Source: Baffinella frigidus
Lineage: Eukaryota; Cryptophyceae; Cryptomonadales; Baffinellaceae
DNA: 21,223 nt
Assembly (NCBI GenBank): GCA_026770585.1
Contig: MU646367.1
Coordinates: 80,086 to 101,308, forward strand
Direction of reading: 5' to 3'
Shown here: positions 1-8,227 of the stretch, piece after piece
Layout of the letters: each line of letters begins with the position of its first letter
Numbering within the stretch: the first letter of the stretch is position 1
Program-made: the position numbers and the translations under genes
The notes under the pieces: model-generated
Databases searched by the model: none
Told to the model about the DNA's origin: nothing
What the model saw: the letters and a program-made list of their open reading frames with translations, nothing else

Positions 1-80
1 CGCACGCAGAGAGGACGGGTGGAACAGAGACCTCGACCTCGGGCAGGCATGATGTTGGTGAAAGCAAAAGGCCGGGGCAG
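1..80 (+). other. Probable 3' part of the intron before the PH exon
   Basis: This stretch precedes an acceptor-like CAG at 78-80. Its translation in the downstream frame is open but shows no PH strand pattern. It could instead be coding sequence of a divergent loop. Confidence 0.3.
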
Positions 81-188
81 GTGGAGGAGTGGGTCAAGGC
101 GATCCGACAAGCGCTCGACCTCCTGCCCGCGGACCACTCGGAGCCCACGCCCGCGTACAGGTCCCCGCCTTTCGGGTTTGCGGTTTAG
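81..188 (+). CDS. Terminal exon of a PH-domain protein (3' end only)
   Basis: Seen: after the acceptor-like CGGGGCAG ending at 80, an open frame from GTG at 81 encodes 35 residues and ends with TAG at 186-188. It starts VEEWVKAIRQALDLLP. Known: PH domains end in an amphipathic helix with a nearly invariant Trp, commonly written as EEW..AI..A, which this matches closely. Inferred: this is the last exon of a + strand gene whose other exons lie left of the window. PH domains usually bind phosphoinositides or proteins at membranes. The exon begins with GT after AG, like most exons in this window. The same frame is open back to base 3, but that part does not resemble a PH core, so I treat 1-80 as intron. 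The exon is too short to be certain, and an unrelated helix could look similar. Confidence 0.5.
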   Translation: MEEWVKAIRQALDLLPADHSEPTPAYRSPPFGFAV

Positions 189-1371
189 GGGCTGGTGTTT
201 GGCCGCGCGGCCTCCAGGAGACGCGGGCCCTGAGAGTGTGCGCACTCGCAGAAACGTCTCTTGGCGAAGAGCAACCGTCCTAGCCGCCGCCTGTTGTGCC
301 AGAGTGCCGTGTGTTTGGGCCAGAGAGCTACGCTCCAGCACCTGTGCAACCCCACGTAACTTCGGAGAGAGCAGGGTGCCTACCCAAGCGCCCGTATCGC
401 TTGGACCCGCAGCCCGCCAGCTGGTGCACAACCCGAGACTCGACCCTCTGGGTCTGGAGAAAGCAATCGTGACACCCACCCCGGGCGGACACACCGTGCA
501 CTGCAGCTTGTTCGGGGCGGCTGACAGCGTGTGGTGTGTTGTTGGTGTGAGCAGACTACCCACCGACTCGGACGAGATGGCAAGCCTGTCGCACAGCCTT
601 TCAGATTACGTGCCTGCCCCCCCCACCCCCCGTCCCCCTGGACGATCGCATGCATCCTTCTGTGAACACAACTTCCCTGGCCATGCATCTCTCATCTCCC
701 CAGGGTAGCCGGGGTTTTGTCCTAGGGGGGGAGGGGGCGACAGCTTCTTGGGAAGCCCTGCGTTGTTGCCCTACATTGCAGGGGGGAGCGCCGAGGTGGC
801 AGGCGTGTTGTGTCCTAGGGGCGGGCGCGCATGGGCTGTCTCTCTCTCTCTCTCTCTGTAGATGTGGGCTGTCTCTCACTGTGTAGGTGTGAGCTCTCTC
901 TCTCTCTCGCTCGCTCGCTCTTTCTATCTGTCGGTGTTATATGTAGGTGTGGGTGTGTGGTGCGGCAGGATGGCTCTGACAGAGTTGTGCGTTACACGTG
1001 CAGGTTGTGATCGATTCCTCAGACCACAACTCCGCCCCGCACTACACCTTCTGAGGACCACCTCCTTCCAGAACCCTCCGCGAGGGCCGGGCATACGAAA
1101 TGGTGCCCGGTGGCCCCCCAACATTGGGGGGGGGCAGGGTGTTCTCTCGAGGTTCCTCCTCGCGGGTCTGGTCGTCCGGATATGCAGGGGGGGGGGGCTG
1201 GGGGAGCTGCCTTTCTAGTCTGTGAGAGGCTGGTGTCGGCCCGAGGGTCTGCTGTTGCGACACAGGTGGTAAAGACAAGTGGTGCAAGCGAGATGTACGG
1301 CGTACATCAGTGTCAAGGCCCGTGAGTTTCATGCGCCTGGGACGTGATGCTGCAAAGAAGGCTGCCAGTTA
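189..1371. other. Gene-free region with microsatellites
   Basis: No frame gives a convincing protein; the longest readings are GC-driven and lack domain patterns. It holds short CT/TC tracts near 838-857 and 896-920 and several G or C homopolymer runs. The first part is presumably the 3' UTR and downstream flank of the PH-domain gene. No polyadenylation signal could be fixed. Confidence 0.5.
838..920. repeat. CT-rich microsatellite pair
   Basis: Two CT dinucleotide tracts are separated by about 40 bases that contain two copies of a TGTAG(A/G)TGTG-like phrase. Another such phrase follows near 940. Low complexity only. Confidence 0.7.
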
Positions 1372-1432
1372 ACTCGAATTAGCCAACAGTGAAGAGTTTT
1401 AGCCCACTGGCTCTTTGTTGGCTAATCCGAGT
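1372..1432. repeat. Inverted repeat (hairpin), 17-bp arms
   Basis: The left arm 1372-1388 and right arm 1416-1432 pair at 16 of 17 positions, with the core ATTAGCCAACA. The loop is 27 nt. A related sequence in the opposite orientation lies inside the neighbouring MITE-like element, roughly 1488-1521, so the two structures may share ancestry. Confidence 0.7.
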
Positions 1433-1461
1433 GACTTTTGTTTTGCACCCGCCGTCACTGA

Positions 1462-1627
1462 TCAACATCAGTGTTGAGGTATTTTAGAATTGGCCAAGAA
1501 AGAGACTCTTCAGTGGCCAGTACGCTCATACGCCCTACCGTAGAGCCCTAGGACCTGCCTAGGACCTCTTGGCGGTCAAATTTGACCGCCTGGCCACTTG
1601 AGGGATATACTTCAACACTGATGTTGA
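1462..1627. mobile_element. MITE-like element with 21-bp terminal inverted repeats
   Basis: The left terminus 1462-1482 and right terminus 1607-1627 are inverted copies matching at 20 of 21 positions, beginning TCAACATCAGTGTTGA. Inside are subterminal inverted octamers (1512-1519 and 1591-1598) and a perfect 20-bp palindrome at 1571-1590. The element is 166 bp and non-coding, which fits a miniature inverted-repeat transposable element. No clear target-site duplication could be fixed. A 53-bp internal segment recurs in inverted orientation at 3985-4037, so this is a dispersed sequence and not a lone hairpin. Confidence 0.6.
1571..1590. repeat. Perfect 20-bp palindrome
   Basis: GGCGGTCAAATTTGACCGCC equals its own reverse complement. 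It lies inside the MITE-like element and could form a cruciform or bind a dimeric protein. Confidence 0.85.
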
Positions 1628-1679
1628 CTGAGTGCTGAGGGCTAAAAAACTTGACTGTTGGGTGATTCAAGTTGACTCG

Positions 1680-1830
1680 CATTCTAAATCCTCAACCCTC
1701 CACTCTCAACCCTCAACCCTAAATCTAAACCCTAGACTAAATACGCCCCATGCCCTAAGCCCAAAACCCTAACCCCTCACCCCTAAACCCTAAATCCTAA
1801 ACTCACAATCGTAAACCCTAAACCCTAAAT
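1680..1830 (+). repeat. Degenerate telomere-like heptamer tract (C-rich on +)
   Basis: CCCTAAA, CCCTCAA and close variants run for about 150 bp in intergenic DNA. This interstitial tract is more degenerate than the intronic arrays further right. It may be a relic of telomere insertion or a remnant intron. Confidence 0.8.
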
Positions 1831-1839
1831 GTCCTCACG

Positions 1840-2171
1840 AGCTCGTAAGAACATCGGGACCATCCTTAACTTCTGGCGACCATGCTTCTGCACCCTCCCC
1901 GTGTTTGGACTAGACTCGTGTCGCTACTAGACCCGTGTCACACAGAAGGTCCTGTCTTCGTTAGATTCGCTTACCACACGTGGCAAGTCTCGTGGGACAT
2001 GCAGATGCAAAGGGAATGCCACGGCGTGGTGCCCTTGATCACACCCCCTCCAACCGTTTAGGCAACTGGCGGTTCACAACCTTCTTACCCAGGCTCATAA
2101 CCTAATACCCACACCGATGTGTTGTGCTTCCTTTTGGCCTCGAACCTTCTGCCGCTGCAACGATCTAAACC
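1840..2171. other. Intergenic stretch without recognised genes
   Basis: No convincing coding frame. A 14-bp near-perfect direct repeat (1909-1922 and 1926-1939, unit ACTAGAYYCGTGTC-like) is the only internal structure noticed. Confidence 0.4.
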
Positions 2172-2385
2172 CAGGTGTGGCTGTACATAATGCGGCAATA
2201 CGACTCCAGGGAAGCTGTAGCAAGCCCCTAGAAGAAAACGCTCAGCCACGTGCTGACACGTACACCGAGCAAAGGATGCAACAGAAACGGTGGGGCAACG
2301 CCAAGGAAGGATGCCAATAGCCCCTAGGAAAGCGTGCTTATTTCTGACATCTCTGGCGGCTGTGGAAAGACAGCCGATTCTGAGG
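2172..2385 (+). repeat. Dispersed repeat family A, copy 1
   Basis: Bases 2173-2201 match 2951-2979 with one mismatch. The stretch from about 2218 to 2355 aligns with about 3157-3297 over most of its length, sharing GAAAACGCTCAGCCACGT and GGTGGGGCAACGCCAAGGAA. A tail motif (GACAGCCGATTCTG near 2368) recurs at the end of copy 2 and near 4515. The unit is non-coding, and short readings through it are not conserved as protein. Confidence 0.75.
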
Positions 2386-2436
2386 GTAGAGTAGTGGCGT
2401 TTTCATGGGGTTATGATCTTCCCGACCGCGCCAATG

Positions 2437-2685
2437 AAATCTGAAACCACATTTGTGAAACAGAATCGAAAGTTGTTTCACAATTTTAAATATATTTATC
2501 ATTTCTGTGTCTCGGCCGGGAACAAGCCGAACGTTTCGCGTTGTTCAAAGAAATCGAGGTTTTGGGGCCTAGATTCGAAAAATTCAGGGCTGTTTTTGAC
2601 TAGTTCCGACGCGCGCCCACAAAATCCGAGGTCACATTCGTGAACCAACTTTTGATTATGTTTGGCAAATGTGCTCTCAGATTTT
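2437..2685. repeat. Foldback element, 45-bp inverted arms
   Basis: The left arm 2437-2481 and right arm 2641-2685 are inverted copies agreeing at about 38 of 45 positions, so the two strands read similar peptides (KSETTF and KSESTF). A third, shorter copy of the arm motif lies in direct orientation near 2621-2645, next to the right arm. The spacer of about 160 bp is non-coding. This could be an old MITE or a foldback transposon remnant. Confidence 0.65.
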
Positions 2686-2840
2686 TTCGCCCCGCGTGGC
2701 ACTGCCGAGTCGGGAGGGTGGGGTAGTAGGGAGTTTTAAAAATCGGGGAAACAATGTCGCGCTGGTTGACTGAGCAGGACACTTTTGCGAAGAAGGGGGA
2801 GGTGATTTGATTCGTGTATGCCGCGACATGACTCCTTGAT

Positions 2841-2856
2841 GTATGTCGCGACATAC
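2841..2856. repeat. Perfect 16-bp palindrome
   Basis: GTATGTCGCGACATAC is self-complementary. A near copy of its left part, GTATGCCGCGACAT, lies just upstream at about 2817. It may be a protein-binding site or the centre of an old inverted insertion. Confidence 0.75.
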
Positions 2857-2949
2857 CCCGCTTGTTTGCGTGGGAGCATCAGGAGATTTGCGCGCCTTTC
2901 TGTAGCATCGCGCTCACACACCCGGGACTGCACACCAGACAGACACACC

Positions 2950-3322
2950 AAGGTGTGGCTGTACATAATGCGGCTATACATGCTACGCGGGAGATATTAA
3001 ATGTCATTTTACGCCTTGCGTCTTTTTATTATTTTCCTTTGAAATCGGCGAAATTCCTACAATTAATCAGCTTGGTTCCTGCCGGTGACCGCAGGATATG
3101 CTTTCCGGTTGCTTGGATACGACAACTACCCCTCGCCCGTTGCAAGATTCGAGGACAGCAAGCCCCCCCTGAAAGAAAACGCTCAGCCACGTAGACCGAG
3201 CGAAGGATACAAGAGGAACGGTGGGGCAACGCCAAGGAATGATGCCAACAGCCCCCTGGGAAGAGTGTTTACTCTTGACATCTCTAACGGGCGGAAACAC
3301 GTGGAAACACAGCCAAATCTGC
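2950..3322 (+). repeat. Dispersed repeat family A, copy 2
   Basis: This is a second copy of the family A unit. It starts at AGGTGTGGCTGTACATAATG (2951) and ends after the ACACAGCC tail near 3310. Compared with copy 1 it carries about 180 extra bases between the head and the body (about 2980-3156), either an insertion here or a deletion in copy 1. Confidence 0.75.
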
Positions 3323-3689
3323 GTCCTTTATGTTCTGTAGGTTTTGATTTCTCGGTTTGATTTCTCCCAACATGCCCCAACAAAACACCCTTTTGTAGAA
3401 AGGTTCTGCAGAAAAAGTCCTTTAGGTCCTTTAGAGTCGTTTTTTTGAGCGGGCTGATCTGAAGAAGGGCCACCTCAATTTTTTTAAATGGCTGGAGATC
3501 CTTACATTTTCTCTTAGGCCCAAATTTTTAAATGGCTGGAAACGATCTGAAAAAAGACTAAAAATTGTAAGAGCCCCCTATAATTCTAAGTCTTTTTGCT
3601 TTACAAACTTTTTTCAAAAATCGTTTCCCCCATTTTTTTCAGCCCACGGTGCACCGCATGGCGCCCCACCACTCCCCGCACCTCAGCCG

Positions 3690-3690
<1 letters not shown>

Positions 3691-3723
<33 letters not shown>
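3691..3723. repeat. Poly-C run, 33 bases
   Basis: An uninterrupted run of 33 C lies in non-coding DNA. It can form i-motif or G-quadruplex structures, and its length may be imprecise for sequencing reasons. A second long C run borders the assembly gap at 10530. Confidence 0.9.
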
Positions 3724-3724
<1 letters not shown>

Positions 3725-3984
3725 CCTGTAGCCTGAAAAAGAATTTCAAAAAAATCAGGGTTGAGATGGCCCTTTCGACAGGTTATTTGGACCAGGCCGC
3801 TCAAAAAAACGGTTTTAGGTTCTTCGAGCTCCCAAGATAGGCGGACACTGGAACTTGTTCTGTGGAAAGGCCATGCTTCCTTTTGGATCACATCAAGCCC
3901 CCCTGTACAGAGGATCGCGGCAGAAACCGGCTGAAGGGTATCGGGCATGTGAAGGTATCCCTTAAGTGCCCATGCCGCCAAATT

Positions 3985-4037
3985 TCCTAGGCAGGTCCTA
4001 GGGCCCTACCGTAGGGCGTATGAGCCTACTGGTCACT
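3985..4037 (-). mobile_element. Inverted partial copy of the MITE-like element
   Basis: This 53-bp stretch is the reverse complement of 1512-1564 with four mismatches. The adjoining bases up to 4046 match the other internal arm (1591-1607) in direct orientation. Only the inner part is visible; the 21-bp termini are not recognisable here. Confidence 0.65.
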
Positions 4038-4156
4038 TGAGGGATACCAGCTGGTTCCCATGCTCACACACACACCAGGATAAAGCAAGTCGGCTGAAGG
4101 CCCATGGTATCCCATCGTTAAGCTCGCAGGAGCTCCAACCACGGATACCTCATATG

Positions 4157-4425
4157 TCAAACCAAACGCATGTTGAGGTTTCGCCCAATGTACAGAAGTC
4201 AGCGAGCGAGAGAGTGAGAAAGGTGGATCAACCAAACAAATAGAGAGGTTTTCCCCAATGTATGGAGGTCAGCATTAAAGGACCTGAAGTTAAGGGAGAA
4301 AGAAAGGTCAACCAGACACATGTAGAGGTTTCCCCCAATGTACGGAAGTCAGTAAAGTTAAGAGAGAGAAAAAGGTGGATGTGTAGGGGCTTCCCCCGAT
4401 GTACGGAAATCAGCAAAGTTCAGGG
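4157..4425. repeat. Minisatellite, about 71-80-bp units, 3.6 copies
   Basis: Units start at 4157, 4228, 4308 and 4380 (the last is partial) with lengths of 71, 80 and 72 bp. Each has a core close to GAGGTTTCCCCCAATGTA followed by GGAAGTCAG and a purine-rich spacer. Units 1 and 3 both read QTHVEVSPNV in one frame, but unit 2 breaks this, so a coding role is unlikely. Confidence 0.8.
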
Positions 4426-4503
4426 CACTCAAATCGTCAAGAGAAAACAATGGTAAGTGGCAAAGCCCACCAACACTGAGCAGTTTGTGGGTGGGGGGTG
4501 GGA

Positions 4504-4530
4504 CTCGTGAAAACACAGCCGATTCTGGTT
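4504..4530 (+). repeat. Family A tail fragment
   Basis: The motif GTGAAAACACAGCCGATTCTG matches the tail of both longer family A copies. It stands alone upstream of a family B copy, as the copy 2 tail stands upstream of family B copy 1. This suggests A and B may once have been parts of one larger unit. Confidence 0.5.
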
Positions 4531-4786
4531 GCATTCAAGGGGATCTGAGTGGGACGGACTGACCCTCAGGTTATCCTAAGGATTTTTTTCACAGAACTCA
4601 CATTGGAATTGAAGCAGTTGGTCTGGAATTGGAGCCGTTCGATCTTTCAGGCCCCCCTGCCAGGGTTTTCAGGGGTTTCCAAGCTCGCCGAGCTTGGGTG
4701 TCTCTGTAAAAAAACATTCAAATTGGACGTCGCTCGGTCCGTCTTATTCAGTTTCCTATCCTTCAGGTCCTTGGTGCTTTGGTTCT

Positions 4787-5047
4787 CCAACATATGCCAA
4801 CGACACGCCGTTCCGTAGAAGGGATCTGCAGAGACAGCATGTTTGCTTTCGGATCGCGTTTTAGCTCTCCAGTGCAGAGGCTCGTGAAGAGGGGATACAT
4901 GGTGTTTTTTGGGGGGTGTTTGAGGAGTGCCAAATGGCAGCACGCTCGCGCCAACACCGAACCCAAGTCAGCCTTTATGAGGCTCATGGTATCCCATGGT
5001 TGATGTATGAAAGCTCCAGCCACGGATACCCCACAAGGTGAGAGGGA
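4787..5047 (+). repeat. Dispersed repeat family B, copy 2
   Basis: About 260 bp aligns from end to end with 5460-5718. Shared blocks include CTTTCGGATCGCGTT, AGCTCTCCAGTGCAGAGG and GAGGCTCATGGTATCCCAT. It is non-coding and flanked on the left by pyrimidine-rich sequence with the CCTTNAGGTCC motif. Confidence 0.8.
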
Positions 5048-5459
5048 TTATGTGAGGGGGGGGAGGTGAGATCAGTCACACACCAAAGATGAAAGATGAA
5101 GAAGATAAATGAGGTCCTTTAGAAATCAACATTTTGGTGCTTTGGTGCTTTTATTTACACTCACATCGAAGGCCACAGCCCACCTCACTCTTGAGGAGAT
5201 GGGAGTAATCTACGGGTGAGCTCCCCGACCCGACCCATTCGGGCCCAGCCGAGCCCCCTTTTCAAGCACCTAAAAACAAAAAAAACAAGCAAAAAAAGGC
5301 ATTAAGCCTGTGGGGCGACGTCGTCGATGGTCTTGTTTGTGTTCTGCCACGAGTGGCAGCGTGAGGTGATTAATGCTGGTGATTGGTCTTCAGAACAATC
5401 ATCTTTAGGTCCTTTAGGTGGAGCTTAGGTCCTTTAGGTCCTTTTGGTTTTAATTTCTT
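5048..5459. other. Intergenic spacer between family B copies
   Basis: No gene is seen. It contains copies of the short motif TCCTTTAGG (near 5117 and several between 5404 and 5445), A-rich tracts near 5275-5300 and a GA-rich stretch near 5085-5115. Confidence 0.4.
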
Positions 5460-5718
5460 CCAACATAGCCCAACGACACGCCCTTCCGTAGAAAGGACTG
5501 CAGAGAAAGCATTTTTGCTTTCGGATCGCGTTCAGCTCTCCAGTGCAGAGGCTCGTGAAGAGGGGATAAAGGGTGGCTCTGTTGGGGTGCTTGAGTTAGG
5601 CCAATGAGGCACAGGCTCGCACACACACCGAACCCAAGTCAGCCGGTTCTGAGGCTCATGGTATCCCATGGTTGAAGTTTAACAGCTTCAATCACGAATA
5701 CCCCGCAAGGTGAGAGTG
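5460..5718 (+). repeat. Dispersed repeat family B, copy 3
   Basis: This copy aligns along its length with 4787-5047. It ends in the same CAAGGTGAGAG phrase and is again preceded by TCCTTTAGG motifs. It is the copy closest to the downstream FN3-SAM gene. Confidence 0.8.
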
Positions 5719-6118
5719 ATCCTTTAGGTCCTGGTTGCTTTGAGCCATTTTTTGCCAGTCAAAAGTTTTTTAACAACATCCTTTTGATTCCTTTAGGTCC
5801 TTTGAGTTACTTTACAAAAATTGGGTCCTTGAGGTTATGAGCCCCGATTTGACCATATTTGCACCTTTTGAAAATAAAATACTTCTAATTCACAGGTTAC
5901 GAGCCTCATCAAAACAGTTGAGTTTAGTCAACTCGGACATTCTCGTCCCCCACTTTCGCACAAGAAACCGCGCAAGGGCGCGCGGAGCGGGTTGTGACAA
6001 CCACAACACGGGGAGCTTGGAAGACTTGGAGAAGGGTGGTGGGTCGTGGAATGGCCCCGAGCTTTAAAGGAGCCTTGAATCGGAGCGAAGAGCGAAATAT
6101 CGGCCAGGAGCGAAGTTA
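5719..6118 (+). promoter_or_regulatory. 5' flank of the FN3-SAM gene
   Basis: This 400-bp stretch lies between the last family B copy and the start codon. Composition shifts from A+T-rich (5720-5940) to G+C-rich (5950-6118). An in-frame TAA at 6065 lies upstream of the ATG at 6119. No TATA box or other core promoter element could be assigned, so the promoter role rests on position alone. Confidence 0.35.
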
Positions 6119-8227
6119 ATGCCTCTACTTCGTTCACAAGGGAGTTCGCCTGTGCTGCGTTCTCAAGGGAATGGCAGTTTGTCCGGGCCGGGAGATACTA
6201 TGATGACAGCCGGGAGATTATGCGAAGGAAACAGCGCTGCGGCGGATCCGTCGCACTCCGCGATGCAGATGGCTGCGCAAGCTCTCGCGGGGCTTCAGAC
6301 CTCGTCGGCTCTTGGCGCCCTGGGCTCATTCACCCTGCCGGGAAACTCCTTTGCAGCACCCGGGCATTCAGCGCTGGCACCGATGCAGGTTCCGGGCCAC
6401 ACGATGCTGTTCCTCTCCCCGATGGACATGGAGCAACCATGTCTGCAGTCGTTGACGCTTCCAGAACCAACGGGCCTGGGTTTGGAATTCAGCTCAACCA
6501 CGAGCCTGCAGATCAAGTGGAACGCTGTCGAGAGCCTCTTGGTGTCGCCGTACGCCAGGAGCATAATGTGGCACGTGGAGTTTTGCAAGGCCGACGACAC
6601 GGACGTGCTTGGCGAGTGCGAGTTCCCGCTGCAGGTCGCGAGCGCGCCGGTCACGGGGCTGCAGGCGAATTGCGAGTACAAGGTGCGACTGAGGCTGCAA
6701 GTGGCGCCCGCCAACCCCGGCGACCAGCCGGCGATGGCGTCGTCCTTCACCGCGGCGGTGTTCCAGACGCTGGACGTGGAAGGCGGGCCGTTCACGCCGC
6801 CCAAGCCCGTGGTGCACCGCGTTTCGAGCACGCTCTCCGAGGTCACGATCCTGGCGTCGCCGTGCCAGGCGAAGGATGGCTCGTACTCGTGCGCCCAGAC
6901 CTGGCAGCTGCAGCGGCTGGAGGGGGCGCTGCCTGAGGACGACAGCCGTGAGGAGGACTGGAAGTCGGTGCCTGAGGTGACTTGCTCGTGCCTGCACCCA
7001 ACGACGCCCGAGATCGTGCCGAGCCTCGAGAAGAAGCGCGTCCCGCTGGCGTGCGACAAGATCTACCACTTCCGCGTACGCGCGAGCAACGACCACGGCA
7101 GCAGCGCCTGGAGTCAGATCGAGTCGATCCGGCCGACGCCCGCCACGTGCGAAGTGCGCGTCGAGGACGTGCGCTCCCTGTCGGCCACGCTCGTGTGGAG
7201 CCCGCCTGAAGACCACGGCTTCGAGATCCAGGGTTACCACGTCTACATGCGCAAGGCCGAGGACGAGTCAGACTTTCGGGAAGCGGTGGTGTCGACGACG
7301 ACGGAGCCGGATGGGGAGGACGGGCCGGCCGTGATCCGCTACCACGCTCAGCAGCTGCAGCCCAACTGCCCGTACAAGTTCTACGTGAAGGCGCGGTCGG
7401 AGTCGGGGCTGAGCGACCCGAGCGTCGCGTGCGACGTGGTGACGCAGTCGCTGCCGCCGCCGATGCCCAGCGCGCTCACCATGGTCAAGATCGAGCCCAA
7501 CGCCCTCCACTGCGCGTGGAGCATGAAGGACGCGTCGGAGGTCAACTTCACGTCGGTGTGCGAGGTGTCGTGGCGGCAGGTCACCGACGAGGACGAAGAG
7601 GCGTGCGGGGGCCAGTACACCAAGCTCCAGTGGCTCAAGGACTTCGAGGATCGAGAGAAGTGGTCGTCCAAGGAGATCCCGTGCAACGACGAGGCGGGCA
7701 TCGAGTACAAGGGGAGCATTATCGGGCTCATGTCGGCGTCCATGTACGCGGTGCAGGTGCGTGGGCGCAACGGGGGGGGCGACGGGCCGTTCAGCCCCGC
7801 GGTGCTGCAGCGCACCACGGTCCCGCCGCCGCAGCAGCCCACCACCTTCTACTCGGCGGACACCACGGCCACGTCGACGACGCTCTCCTGGGACCAGACG
7901 CTCGACGCGGTCTACCCGGTGACCGCCTACCAGCTGCGCACCTTCGGGCCGGGCGAGCTTGACGACACGGCGTGGGCCACCATCGCGCCCCTGGAGAGCG
8001 GCGACTCCCGGCTGGAGTACATGGCGTGCGACCTCGAGCCGGGTCGTGAGTACTCGTTTCAGGTGCGGGCCGTGAACCAGCACGGGCCGGGCGAGGAGAG
8101 TGACAGGCTCACGGTCGCGATGATGCGAGACGTGCCGCCGCCGCCCGGGCAGCCCACGAGCAGCCACCAGACGGCCTCGTCCATCCTCCTCAGCTGGCGC
8201 CCCCCCGTGCGCGACAACGGCTCTGAG
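6119..8227 (+). CDS. FN3-SAM gene, exon 1
   Basis: Codes for residues 1-703: the N-terminal tail, FN3-1 to FN3-5 and the first part of FN3-6. It ends DNGSE before the donor GTAAAC. Reading on would stop eight codons later inside the telomere-like array. The N-terminus carries a short duplicated phrase (LRSQG twice). Confidence 0.82.

Larger units (their letters stand above)
3367..4162 (+). repeat. Dispersed repeat family B, copy 1 (interrupted)
   Basis: The head (3367 to about 3415), middle (about 3849-3935) and tail (about 4050-4160, with CATGGTATCCCAT) align in order with the two uninterrupted family B copies to the right. The head and middle are separated by about 430 bases that hold the poly-C run. 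A MITE-like fragment lies between the middle and tail. This looks like an old copy broken by later insertions. Confidence 0.6.

Noticed and set aside
19-708. 229-codon open frame on +
   Set aside because: Arg/Pro/Ser-rich reading of GC-rich DNA with no domain pattern. The PH-like frame at 81-188 in another phase is a better candidate.
2413-2702. Similar small peptides on opposite strands
   Set aside because: Explained by the inverted arms of the foldback element, not by two related genes.
3649-3840. Poly-Pro frame over the poly-C run
   Set aside because: Pure homopolymer translation with no conserved flanks.
4037-4456. Short repeated peptide (HVEVSPNV) in + frames
   Set aside because: It comes from the minisatellite. 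Unit 2 breaks the peptide, spacers vary in length without regard to frame, and no splice context supports it.
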